Source: an uncultured Pseudomonadales bacterium
Lineage (GTDB): Bacteria > Pseudomonadota > Gammaproteobacteria > Pseudomonadales > Azotimanducaceae
Length of the DNA: 64,000 bases
Assembly: GCA_958295875.1 (NCBI GenBank)
Contig: OY282379.1
Location: forward strand, 2,108,001 to 2,172,000
Direction of reading: 5' to 3'
Below, one piece after another: positions 8,218 to 16,286 of the stretch. Each line of letters begins with the position of its first letter. Positions within the stretch are counted from its first letter, which is position 1. A program made the translations under genes and the position numbers. The notes beneath the pieces were generated by a model that ran no database searches, was not told where the DNA came from, and saw only the letters and a list, made by a program, of their open reading frames with translations.

Positions 8218-8994
8218 TCAGCGCGCGGCCTGGCTCAGGTGCATCCCGCCGTCCATGATTAGGCGCTCTCCGGTGATGACATCGGCACCGGCGATGAAGT
8301 AGAGCACCCCCTCGGCGATGGTGTCTGGCGTCGTCGTGAGCTGAAGCGGCGCGTTGGCTTCCAAGAAGTTCTTCGCCGCGGCGTAGCGTTCCGCCCCCAT
8401 CCCCTCTTCCAGCCAGTCTCCTTGGATGAAGCCGGGGCACACGGCGTTCACGCGGATTTCGGGCCCCAGCACCCGCGCCAGCGACAAGGTCATCGTCAAC
8501 AGGGCGCCCTTGGAAGCCGCGTAGGCAATGGAACTGCCCACGCCCATGATGCCGGCAATGCTGGCGACGTTGACGATGCTGCCGCGTCCCGCACGGCGCA
8601 TCCACGGCGCCGCAGCGCGGGCCATCTGGTACGGCCCCACCACGTTCACCGCGTAGATGTGCTCGAAATCTTCGCGCGACAGGCCGTCCAGGTTCTCGTG
8701 CGCGTTGAACTTCGTGGTGCCGGCGTTGTTCACCAAAGCGTCGAGGCGGCCCCATTTGTCGATGGCCGCCTGCGTGAGCGCCCGACACTGCGCGTCGTCT
8801 GCCACGTCCGCCTGCACGACGATGGTTTCCACCCCGAACGCTGCGCATGCCGCTTGCGTCTCTTCGGCGCCGGCGGCGTTGCGCGAGTAGTTGATGGCGA
8901 CATGGCAGCCACGCTCTGCCAGTTGGCGGGCGCACGCCGCACCCACCCCCGATGACGACCCGGTGACGATGGCGACGCCTTCCTGCAAGTCCAC
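8218..8994 (-). CDS. SDR family NAD(P)-dependent oxidoreductase
   Basis: A classical short-chain dehydrogenase of 258 residues: cofactor motif TGSSSGVGAA near the N-terminus, NNAG, the catalytic Ser in NVASI, and YAASKGAL with Tyr and Lys. The GTG at 8994 has an AGGAA box 8 nt upstream; a longer GTG at 9015 has none. Substrate and direction cannot be told. It is convergent with phoR and divergent from the HAD gene, so it is probably transcribed alone. Confidence 0.88.
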   Translation of the reverse strand: MDLQEGVAIVTGSSSGVGAACARQLAERGCHVAINYSRNAAGAEETQAACAAFGVETIVVQADVADDAQCRALTQAAIDKWGRLDALVNNAGTTKFNAHENLDGLSREDFEHIYAVNVVGPYQMARAAAPWMRRAGRGSIVNVASIAGIMGVGSSIAYAASKGALLTMTLSLARVLGPEIRVNAVCPGFIQGDWLEEGMGAERYAAAKNFLEANAPLQLTTTPDTIAEGVLYFIAGADVITGERLIMDGGMHLSQAAR

Positions 8995-9096
8995 GCTGCC
9001 CGTTCCTCGAGGCACAAGTTCAGGAGCTTTATACCAATCGGCTATGCTTCGCGCACCGTCCGCGGCAGTGTCGCCGCATCATCAGGAGGCCCTGCC

Positions 9097-9741
9097 ATGC
9101 CCGTTGCCGCGACGTTGTGGGACATCGGCGGCGTGCTGACGACGAGCCCGTTCGAGTCGTTCAATCGCTTCGAGGCTGCCGCGGGCCTGCCGCAGGACTT
9201 CATCCGCGGCGTGAACTCGCGCAATCCAGACACCAACGCTTGGGCGCAGTTCGAGTCCAACCAGGTGACGTTGGACGAGTTCGATGCGCTGTTTCGGGCC
9301 GAAAGCGGGGCGTTGGGGCACCCGTTGGGCGGCAAGGAGGTGGTGGAGCTCCTGAGTGGGAGCTTGCGCCCGCGCATGGTTGCCGCGCTCCGGGCGTGCA
9401 AGGCGCGCTTCAAGGTGGGCGCTATCACCAATAACCTGCGCCCCAATGAACCGTCCATGGCCCCCAAGGATGCGGGGCGCAGCGCTGACATGGCGGCCGC
9501 GATGGCGCTCTTTGACGTGGTGGTGGAATCCAGCATCGAGGGTGTGCGCAAGCCGAACCCGGAGATCTACCGACGCGCCTGCGAGCGCTTGGGCGTTGCG
9601 CCGGACGAGTGCGTCTTCCTCGACGATTTGGGCATCAATCTGAAACCGGCGCGGGCGCTGGGGATGCGCACGATCAAGGTGGTGAGCGAGGAGCAGGCGC
9701 TGGCGGAACTCGCGCAGGCTACCGGGATTGATGTGAGCTGA
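9097..9741 (+). CDS. HAD superfamily hydrolase (HAD-IA, epoxide-hydrolase-N/ACAD10-like)
   Basis: A 214-residue protein starting ATLWDIGGVLTTSPFESFNR. The nucleophile Asp of HAD motif I is present, but the usual second Asp (DxD) is replaced by Gly, as in the subgroup resembling the N-terminal phosphatase domain of soluble epoxide hydrolase and ACAD10. Motif II (AITNNLR), the motif III Lys (GVRKPNPEIYR) and motif IV (VFLDDLGINL) are all present. It probably acts on a small phosphoester or related substrate; the missing second Asp makes phosphatase activity uncertain. Confidence 0.83.
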   Translation: MPVAATLWDIGGVLTTSPFESFNRFEAAAGLPQDFIRGVNSRNPDTNAWAQFESNQVTLDEFDALFRAESGALGHPLGGKEVVELLSGSLRPRMVAALRACKARFKVGAITNNLRPNEPSMAPKDAGRSADMAAAMALFDVVVESSIEGVRKPNPEIYRRACERLGVAPDECVFLDDLGINLKPARALGMRTIKVVSEEQALAELAQATGIDVS

Positions 9742-9822
9742 AGGGCGAGGGCGCCTGCCTGTCACCCACCGGCCCGCCAAGCCGGCCAGTGCCGCACACC
9801 CGCGCGCGCCGGTCGTCGCAGG

Positions 9823-10719
9823 TCAGCCGTCCAACAACTCCAATACCGCCGCCCGCTCAGGAATAGAGGTGGCGGCCCCAGCTTGGGTCACCGCCAACGC
9901 GCCGGCCGCGGCACCGCGCCGCAGCGCCTCTTGCATGTCGCAGCCGTCGATGAGCGCGGCCATCAGATAGCCAACGAAGGCATCGCCGGCCGCCGTTTCG
10001 TCCACGGCTTGCACCGGGAAGGCGGCGAGGCGCGAGCGCTCTGCTCCGCGAGCAAGCAGGAGCCCGTCGCGTCCCAAAGTGAGCGCCACGTCGCAGTCGG
10101 GGTAGTGCGCCGCGAGGGCGCTCAGCGCCGCGTCAGGTTCGGCGACGCCGGCAAGGGCCGCGGCTTCCACTTCGTTCACGATCAGGAGGTCCACCGCGGC
10201 CAAGTCATAAGCCTGCTCGCGGCCATCCACCGGCGCGACGTTGAACGCCACCCGCGCGGGAGTATCTTCGGCGAGTGCCAGCACGCGCTCCAAGTCGTTG
10301 ATTTCATTCTGCAGCAGCAGCCAATCCGCGTCGCCCAAGCCAGCGCAGGCGGCGTTGAAGTCCGCCTCGGTCAAGCGTCGGTTGGCGCCGCCGGCGATGG
10401 TGATGGCGTTCTCGCCGCGGGAGTTCACCTGAATCACGGCATGGCCAGAGGCTCCGGCTACTTCACGCACGCCGCGCACATCCACGCCGGCGTTCGCGAG
10501 CACGTCCTTGAGCCAGCGTCCATCGGCGCCGACGCAGCCAAAGTGCGCCACGGCTGCCCCTGCCTTGGCGGCGGCCAGCGATTGATTGAGGCCCTTGCCG
10601 CCGGGATGCACGGCGTGGCTCACGCTGGCCACGGTTTCGCCAGCGGCGGCGATGTTGGGAACGGCGTAAACGTTGTCTACGCAGAGGGAACCGAGGTTGA
10701 CGAGGCGGCCGCACGGCAC
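9823..10719 (-). CDS. PfkB family carbohydrate kinase (ribokinase-like)
   Basis: Starting at GTG 10719, four bases after the stop of the MoaD-like gene, the protein has 298 residues, the normal ribokinase length. It shows the N-terminal NLGSLCVDNVYAVPN, the substrate-site HPGGKGLNQSLAAA, and the C-terminal motif ETAAGDAFVGYL with the catalytic Asp. It would phosphorylate a sugar, possibly ribose or a nucleoside-derived pentose. Its place at the end of a molybdenum hydroxylase operon suggests nucleoside or purine breakdown, but sequence alone does not prove the substrate. Longer starts (to 10881) would read through the preceding gene in another frame. Confidence 0.85.
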   Translation of the reverse strand: MPCGRLVNLGSLCVDNVYAVPNIAAAGETVASVSHAVHPGGKGLNQSLAAAKAGAAVAHFGCVGADGRWLKDVLANAGVDVRGVREVAGASGHAVIQVNSRGENAITIAGGANRRLTEADFNAACAGLGDADWLLLQNEINDLERVLALAEDTPARVAFNVAPVDGREQAYDLAAVDLLIVNEVEAAALAGVAEPDAALSALAAHYPDCDVALTLGRDGLLLARGAERSRLAAFPVQAVDETAAGDAFVGYLMAALIDGCDMQEALRRGAAAGALAVTQAGAATSIPERAAVLELLDG

Positions 10720-10723
10720 GCCC

Positions 10724-10966
10724 TCAGCCGCCCTCGATGCGCTGCATGAAGTAGATCTCGCTGTCTGGGCGCACGGGCTCCAGCCAAGCGTCTTGGTAGA
10801 TCTGGCCGTCGATGGCGACGGCGGTCTTCTGCAAGGTCTCCTCGATGCCGGGCCAGAGCTTTTCCAAAGCGCGGAGCACACCGCGGAAGTTGGTGGCTTC
10901 CACGGTGGTCTCCTTCGTGCCGCCCGTCTGTTGCAGCAGATGGTCTGGAAAGACGACTTTGGCCAT
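10724..10966 (-). CDS. MoaD/ThiS-like ubiquitin-fold sulfur carrier
   Basis: An 80-residue beta-grasp protein (MAKVVFPDHLLQQTGG start) ending in the Gly-Gly (QRIEGG) that sulfur carriers need for activation and thiocarboxylate formation. It resembles the MoaD/ThiS family, which usually has 65-90 residues. It lies between the molybdenum hydroxylase large subunit and the PfkB kinase on the same strand. Mature molybdenum hydroxylases need a terminal sulfido ligand and molybdopterin, so a dedicated carrier is plausible, but a link to this enzyme is inference. No E1-like partner gene is in the window. Confidence 0.8.
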   Translation of the reverse strand: MAKVVFPDHLLQQTGGTKETTVEATNFRGVLRALEKLWPGIEETLQKTAVAIDGQIYQDAWLEPVRPDSEIYFMQRIEGG

Positions 10967-11043
10967 GCGCCGGCTCCCCTAGGCGCTCAGCGCCGCACAG
11001 CGGCGGCGCCGAAGCGCGGCCCGAACTGCCTGCCGCGTGGCCG

Positions 11044-13275
11044 CTAGGCGTCCGCTTGGTTGTCGATGGCCTCCAGCACCCGCGGCGGAGAGAGCGGCAG
11101 GTCCGCAATGCGGAAGCCCAGCGCATCTCGCGCGGCGTTGGAGGTGGCGGCCAAGGGCGCCACGATGGGCGTCTCGCCCACGCCGCGCACGCCATACGGA
11201 TGCGACGGGTTCGGCACCTCGATGATCTGCGTGTCGATCATCGGCATGTCCGAGGCCACGGGCACGCGATAGTCCAAGAAGCCGGCGTTCTCCATCACGC
11301 CGTTCTCGTCGTAGATGTACTCCTCGTTCAGCGCCCAGCCCAAGCCTTGCACGGCGCCGCCCTGCATCTGGCCTTCCACATAGGCCGGGTGGATGGCTGT
11401 GCCGGCGTCTTGGATGCCGGTGAAGCTCAACACGTCGATCTTGCCCGTCTCCCGGTCCACCTTCACGTCGGCGAAGTTCACGGAAAACGAGGCGCCGGCG
11501 CCTTGGGCGTTCACGCTGGCCCGCCCCAGAATGGGGCCGCCGGTGCGGCCCGCGTTCTTGGCAATGTCCCTCAAGGAGAGCGGGTTCGCGTCCACGTTCA
11601 CGCCCGGCTTGGGAATAGCTTGGCCATCCGCCCAATCCACCTGCTCGACGTCAATGTCCCAGGTGGCGGCGGCGCGTTGCTTGCATTGGGCGATGATGTC
11701 CTCACACGCCTGCACCACGGCGAGGCCCGTCGCGAAGGTGGTGCGGCTGCCGCCGGTGACGTTGCAGAAGCCGGTGGATTCGGTGTCGCCCACATGGGTG
11801 CGCACCCTGTCGTAGGGCACGCCCAATGTCTCCGCCGCCATCAGGCACATGGAGGCGCGTGAGCCGCCGATGTCTGGGTTGCCTTCCACCACCGTGACGG
11901 TGCCGTCTTCCGAGAGCCGCGCCTCGGCGCTGGACTGCATGCCGATGTTGAACCAGAACCCCGCGGCCACGCCGCGGCCGGTGCCTTCGGCCTTGGGCTT
12001 GGTGTAGTTGGGGTGCGCCTTGGTGGCTTCCAAGCACTTCCTGAAGCCGATGGCTGGGAACACTGGGCCGTAAGGCGCTTGGGTGCCTTCGTCCGCGCTG
12101 TTCTTGAGGCGCAGATCGATGGGATCCATGCCGAGTTCCCGCGCCAAGTCGTCAATGGCAGATTCCATGGCGTGCATGGCCTGCGGCGCCCCCGGCGCCC
12201 GGTACGCGGCCACCTTTGGCTTGTTCACCAGCACGTCGTGGCCTTCAATGCTGAAGTGCTCCAAGTCGTACGGCGCAAGGATGGACATGCAGCCGGGGCC
12301 GACCGGCGCGCCGGCGAAGGCGCCCGCCTCGTAGGCGAGCCATGCCGATGCGGCGGTGATCTTGCCGTCCCGCTTGGCGCCCACTTTCGCTCGGCAGTGG
12401 GTGGCCGAGGTGGGGCCGGTGGCGCGGAACACTTCTTCGCGGGTCATCACCATCTTCACGGGACGGCCCGACATTTCGGAGAGCTTCACGGCGATGGGTT
12501 CGAGATAGATGATCGTCTTGCCGCCGAAGCCGCCGCCGATCTCCGAGGGAATCACCTTGATCTCGCCGACGCTCTTGCCGAGCACGTTGGCCGTGAGCGA
12601 ACGCACGTCGAAGTGCCCTTGGGTGCAGCACCAAACGGTGGCCTCGCCTTCTTCATTGATGGTGGCGGTGCAAGCGTGCGGCTCGATGTAGCCCTGATGC
12701 GCGGTGGGCACGCGGCAATCCACTTCCACCACCACATCGGCTTCGGCAAAGCCCTGTTCCACGTCGCCGCGCTCGAACTTGACGATTGCCGCGACGTTGC
12801 TTGCCGGCTTGCTCGCATCGCCGTTGGTGTGCAGGTTCTCGTTCACCAATATGGCGCCGTCGGCCATGGCCTCATCGACGTCCAGCACTGGCGCGAGGGG
12901 CTCGTATTCCACCTCGATCAAGTCCAGCGCGCGCTCGGCGATGTAGGGCGTGCGCGCGGCGACGGCGGCCACGGCATGGCCGTGGTAGAGCGCCTTGTCG
13001 CGTGCCATGCAGTTCTTCGCCAAATCCGTCGTGCGCTCGTTGGTGGGGAAGTCTCCCCCAGCGCAGGCGGCGTACACGCCATCCATGGCCAGCGCCTGGC
13101 TCACGTCCACGCGCTTGATGCGGGCGTGGGCGTGGGGGCTGCGCAGCATTTTGCCGTGCAGCATGTTCGGCAGGTTGAGGTCTGCGCCGAAATTGGCGCG
13201 GCCGGTCACTTTATCCACGCCGTCTGGACGAACTGGACGTGTGCCGATTGCCTTGTAGTCGTGCGCTTCCGCCAC
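11044..13275 (-). CDS. Xanthine dehydrogenase family molybdopterin-binding subunit
   Basis: A 743-residue large subunit of a molybdenum hydroxylase. A GTG start at 13275 has a strong AAGGAGG box. It carries the N-terminal domain (GTRPVRPDGVDKVTGRANFG), the molybdopterin-contact GGGFGGKT, the loop AAYRAPGAPQAMHAMES, and the catalytic Glu near the C-terminus (GVRGVGETPIVAPLAA). The form I CO dehydrogenase loop with its active-site Cys (AYRCSFR) is absent, so it is not a classical CoxL. The substrate could be a purine, aldehyde or other heterocycle. With the two genes upstream it forms the usual three-subunit enzyme; the chaperone and cofactor genes are elsewhere apart from the small MoaD-like gene. 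Confidence 0.9.
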   Translation of the reverse strand: MAEAHDYKAIGTRPVRPDGVDKVTGRANFGADLNLPNMLHGKMLRSPHAHARIKRVDVSQALAMDGVYAACAGGDFPTNERTTDLAKNCMARDKALYHGHAVAAVAARTPYIAERALDLIEVEYEPLAPVLDVDEAMADGAILVNENLHTNGDASKPASNVAAIVKFERGDVEQGFAEADVVVEVDCRVPTAHQGYIEPHACTATINEEGEATVWCCTQGHFDVRSLTANVLGKSVGEIKVIPSEIGGGFGGKTIIYLEPIAVKLSEMSGRPVKMVMTREEVFRATGPTSATHCRAKVGAKRDGKITAASAWLAYEAGAFAGAPVGPGCMSILAPYDLEHFSIEGHDVLVNKPKVAAYRAPGAPQAMHAMESAIDDLARELGMDPIDLRLKNSADEGTQAPYGPVFPAIGFRKCLEATKAHPNYTKPKAEGTGRGVAAGFWFNIGMQSSAEARLSEDGTVTVVEGNPDIGGSRASMCLMAAETLGVPYDRVRTHVGDTESTGFCNVTGGSRTTFATGLAVVQACEDIIAQCKQRAAATWDIDVEQVDWADGQAIPKPGVNVDANPLSLRDIAKNAGRTGGPILGRASVNAQGAGASFSVNFADVKVDRETGKIDVLSFTGIQDAGTAIHPAYVEGQMQGGAVQGLGWALNEEYIYDENGVMENAGFLDYRVPVASDMPMIDTQIIEVPNPSHPYGVRGVGETPIVAPLAATSNAARDALGFRIADLPLSPPRVLEAIDNQADA

Positions 13276-13325
13276 GGTGGGCCTCCTTATCGTTTGTTCA
13301 GGTCTTCAGTGCTTGCCGATGCCGC

Positions 13326-13805
13326 CTATGCTTCGTAGGCAAGCTCTTGCGCGGCATCCTGCACCGCGCGGACGATCTTGTCGTAGCCGGTGCAGCGGCA
13401 CAGGTTGCCGGCCAGCCAGTAGCGAATGGTGGTTTCGTCCGGATTCGGGTTCTGGTCCAGCAGCGCCTTGGCGGCGACGATGAAGCCGGGCGTGCAGATG
13501 CCGCATTGCAACGCGGCGGCCTCTAGGAACTTGCGCTGCACCACATGCAGCTCGGAACCCTGCGCGATGCCTTCGATGGTGGTGATGTCCATGCCCTCGG
13601 CCTCGACGCCGAGCATCAGGCAGGAACACACGAGGCGGCCGTCCGCGAGCACCGAGCAGGCGCCGCAGTCTCCAGTGGCGCAGCCTTCTTTCGTGCCGGT
13701 CATGCCGAGCTCGTCGCGCAGAGCGTCCAATAAGGATTGATGCGCCTCGCACAGCATCTCGCGCGGCTCGCCGTTGACGCTCAAGGTGACGTGAACTCTG
13801 CTCAT
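13326..13805 (-). CDS. 2Fe-2S subunit of molybdenum hydroxylase
   Basis: A 159-residue protein with both iron-sulfur domains of the xanthine dehydrogenase family: the plant-type ferredoxin cluster (GCATGDCGACSVLADGRLVCSC) in the first half and the helical cluster domain (QCGICTPGFI and GNLCRCTGYDKIV) in the second. It passes electrons from molybdenum to FAD. Its ATG overlaps the stop of the FAD subunit (ATGA), so they are translationally coupled. The large subunit follows after 50 bp. Confidence 0.93.
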   Translation of the reverse strand: MSRVHVTLSVNGEPREMLCEAHQSLLDALRDELGMTGTKEGCATGDCGACSVLADGRLVCSCLMLGVEAEGMDITTIEGIAQGSELHVVQRKFLEAAALQCGICTPGFIVAAKALLDQNPNPDETTIRYWLAGNLCRCTGYDKIVRAVQDAAQELAYEA

Positions 13806-14695
13806 TGGCTGCCCCCGATGTTGTTCAGTGCCCGGTCTCGGGCGATGGCGCTGGCGCGGCGGCACAGCACGCCGACCACTTTGCGCCGGTACGCCACGGT
13901 GCCGCGCTTGTCTGCAATGGGTGAAGCGGCGGCGGAGCAGGCTGCCCCGGCGGCCGCGAGCGCGGCGGCGTCCACTTGAGTGCCGATGAGCGCCTCTGCG
14001 GCCTCCGGCACGAGCAGGGCGGTGGGAGCGACAGCGCCGATGGACACGCGCGCGGCGGTGCATGTGCCGCCGCCATCGAGTGTCAGAGCAACGCCCGCGC
14101 CCGCAACGGCGATGTCCATCTCTGTGCGCGGGATGAAACGCAGGTAGGCGTCGCCGGATCCGGACGCGGGCGTTTTGAACTTGAGGCCAAGCAGAAACTC
14201 TGCGGCGCCGAGCGCGTTCTGCCCGACGCCGGTGACGAACTCCTCGCAAGGCATTTCGCGTGAGCCGTCGGGCCCCGCGATGACGCAGATGCCGCCGTCC
14301 GCGATGATGGCCGGGATGGTGTCGCCGGCGGGAGAAGAGTTGCAGAGGTTGCCGCCGATGGATGCGCGGCCTTGAATCTGCGTGGAACCGATGAGGTCTG
14401 CCGATTCGAGCAAACCTGGGAAGAGCGCTTTGAGCTGCGCGTTTTCGTTCAACACGGCAGACGGCACCGCCGCGCCGATGAACACTTCCTCGTCGCCGAT
14501 GTCGACGCGGTTCGTCTCGGCGATGTGCTTCACATCGACCAACGTGCGCGGTTCGCGGTCGTTGGAACGCATCTGCACGAGGACGTCTGTGCCGCCGGCG
14601 AGCAGTTGCGAACGTCGGCCGCTCGCGGCGTCCGATTGCAGGACGCCAATCGCCTCCGCCACGCTCGTCGGCCTCGCGTAGGCGTAACCCTCCAT
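13802..14695 (-). CDS. FAD-binding subunit of molybdenum hydroxylase
   Basis: A 297-residue protein of the CoxM/CutM type. The FAD-binding loop LLAGGTDVLVQM (about 32-43) and the second motif GRASIGGNLCNSSPAGDT (about 115-132) are both present. A GGAGG box lies 4 nt before the ATG. It is the first gene of the operon, divergent from pepQ, with about 180 bp between them that should hold both promoters. It transfers electrons from the 2Fe-2S clusters to its acceptor. Confidence 0.92.
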   Translation of the reverse strand: MEGYAYARPTSVAEAIGVLQSDAASGRRSQLLAGGTDVLVQMRSNDREPRTLVDVKHIAETNRVDIGDEEVFIGAAVPSAVLNENAQLKALFPGLLESADLIGSTQIQGRASIGGNLCNSSPAGDTIPAIIADGGICVIAGPDGSREMPCEEFVTGVGQNALGAAEFLLGLKFKTPASGSGDAYLRFIPRTEMDIAVAGAGVALTLDGGGTCTAARVSIGAVAPTALLVPEAAEALIGTQVDAAALAAAGAACSAAASPIADKRGTVAYRRKVVGVLCRRASAIARDRALNNIGGSQ

Positions 14696-14876
14696 TCAGC
14701 CTCCCCTATCAGCCCGTTTGGATGCCGTTATGTATATCACAGAAACGCGGCGCCTTGTGTCCGATCGGTGCCGGGCGGAGCGCCTGCGCGCCACTCCGGT
14801 GCATGGTCCCGCACCCTCGTGCCCAAGCGCCTAGTGCGCCGAGGTGCCCCGCGGCGGGCGCGGCGCTTCCCATAGA

Positions 14877-16232
14877 ATGGCGCGCATGGACGATCGCCAA
14901 GCCTTGGAGTTCCCCCGCGCAGCCTATGCGCGCCATGTCGCCGCCGTGGCCGCCACTTGGGAAGCGACGCTGCAGGGCGCCGGCTTTGATGCCGTCGCGG
15001 TGCCCGCCGGGACGTCGCCGTGGTACTTCCAAGACGACCAAGGGCCGCCGTTCCGCCCCAATCCGAATTTCGCCCAGTGGGCGCCGATCGCAGGAGCCGA
15101 GGGGTCGGTGCTGTTCTTCCGGCCCGGCGAGACGCCGCGGCTCCTGTTCCATCAGCCGGCAGACTATTGGCACCTGCCGCCGGCGCTGCCGGATTGGGCA
15201 GAGGAGACCTTTGCCGTCGAGCGCCACGCCAGCGCCGAGGCGTTGACCGCGGCGCTCGCCAAGCACACTGCCGGGGCGGGGCGCGTCGCCTATGTCGGCC
15301 CGCCCGCCGAGGGCGCCAGCAATCTTTCGTTCGCCGCCACCAACCCAGAGGCGTTGCTGAACCCCATCCACTATGCGCGCGCCATCAAGGATGATTTCGA
15401 GCTCGCCGCGCTGCGCGTTGCCGCCGCGTTCGGCGCTCGCGGCCACTTGGCGGCGCGGGACGCCTTCATGGCGGGGGCGAGCGAGTTGGAAATCCACCTT
15501 GCGTTCCTCGCCGCGAGCCGCCAGACGGACGCCGCCCAGCCCTACCCAGGCATCGTCGGGCAAAACGAACATGCGGGGGTGCTGCACTACCAGCGCTACG
15601 ACGCCGCGCCGCCGCCGCGCCGGCACAGCCTGCTCATCGACGCCGGCCGACAGCACTTGGGCTACGCGGCGGACATCACCCGCACCTACAGCGCCGCGGC
15701 GGACGAGTTCGCGGAACTCATTGCCGCCTTGGACGCCGCGCAGCAAGCGCTGATCGCGGACATTCGCCCCGGCGTCTCTTACGTTGATCTGCACGAGAAG
15801 ATGCATCGCAGCGTGGGCGAACTGCTCGCTCGCTTCGGGTTCGTGTCCTGCAGCGGCGCGGCGGCCTTCGAGTCTGGCATCACCGACGCCTTCTTCCCCC
15901 ACGGCTTGGGCCACCTGATTGGCCTGCAGACGCACGATGTTGGCGGCTGGATGGCCGGCGCGGATGGTCGCTTGGCGCCGCCGCCGGAGCGCTACCCGGC
16001 ATTGCGTTTCACGCGCTTCTTGGAGGCGGGGCAGGTGTTCACGGTGGAGCCGGGCATCTACTTCATCCCGCTGCTGCTCGATGCGCTGCGCGGCGACCTG
16101 CGCGGCGACGTGAACTGGGCCAAGGTCGAGGCGTGCCTCCCCTGTGGAGGCGTGCGGGTGGAAGACAACGTGGCGGTGACGGCGGACGGCGTCGAGAACC
16201 TGACACGCGATGCGTTTGCGCGGCTGGCGTGA
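14877..16232 (+). CDS. pepQ: Xaa-Pro dipeptidase PepQ
   Basis: About 451 residues (ATG 14877; a second ATG at 14886 is equally possible), matching PepQ of gammaproteobacteria (about 443). The C-terminal creatinase-fold domain carries the five metal ligands: Asp in LIDAG and in YAADITRTY, His in HGLGHLIGL, Glu in VEPGIY, and Glu in GVRVEDNVAV. The enzyme splits Xaa-Pro dipeptides in the cytoplasm. The next gene, 54 bp downstream, is also a proline-directed peptidase, so the two probably act together in peptide recycling. Confidence 0.93.
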   Translation: MARMDDRQALEFPRAAYARHVAAVAATWEATLQGAGFDAVAVPAGTSPWYFQDDQGPPFRPNPNFAQWAPIAGAEGSVLFFRPGETPRLLFHQPADYWHLPPALPDWAEETFAVERHASAEALTAALAKHTAGAGRVAYVGPPAEGASNLSFAATNPEALLNPIHYARAIKDDFELAALRVAAAFGARGHLAARDAFMAGASELEIHLAFLAASRQTDAAQPYPGIVGQNEHAGVLHYQRYDAAPPPRRHSLLIDAGRQHLGYAADITRTYSAAADEFAELIAALDAAQQALIADIRPGVSYVDLHEKMHRSVGELLARFGFVSCSGAAAFESGITDAFFPHGLGHLIGLQTHDVGGWMAGADGRLAPPPERYPALRFTRFLEAGQVFTVEPGIYFIPLLLDALRGDLRGDVNWAKVEACLPCGGVRVEDNVAVTADGVENLTRDAFARLA

Positions 16233-16286
16233 GCGAATGGGAAGCGCTCGGGCGATTGGCCCGGCGGACGGTGCCGGCGCGGGCTG

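Noticed and set aside
11044..13275. Carbon monoxide dehydrogenase (CoxL)
   Set aside because: The form I loop with its Cys (AYRCSFR) is absent; the site reads AYRAPGAPQ.
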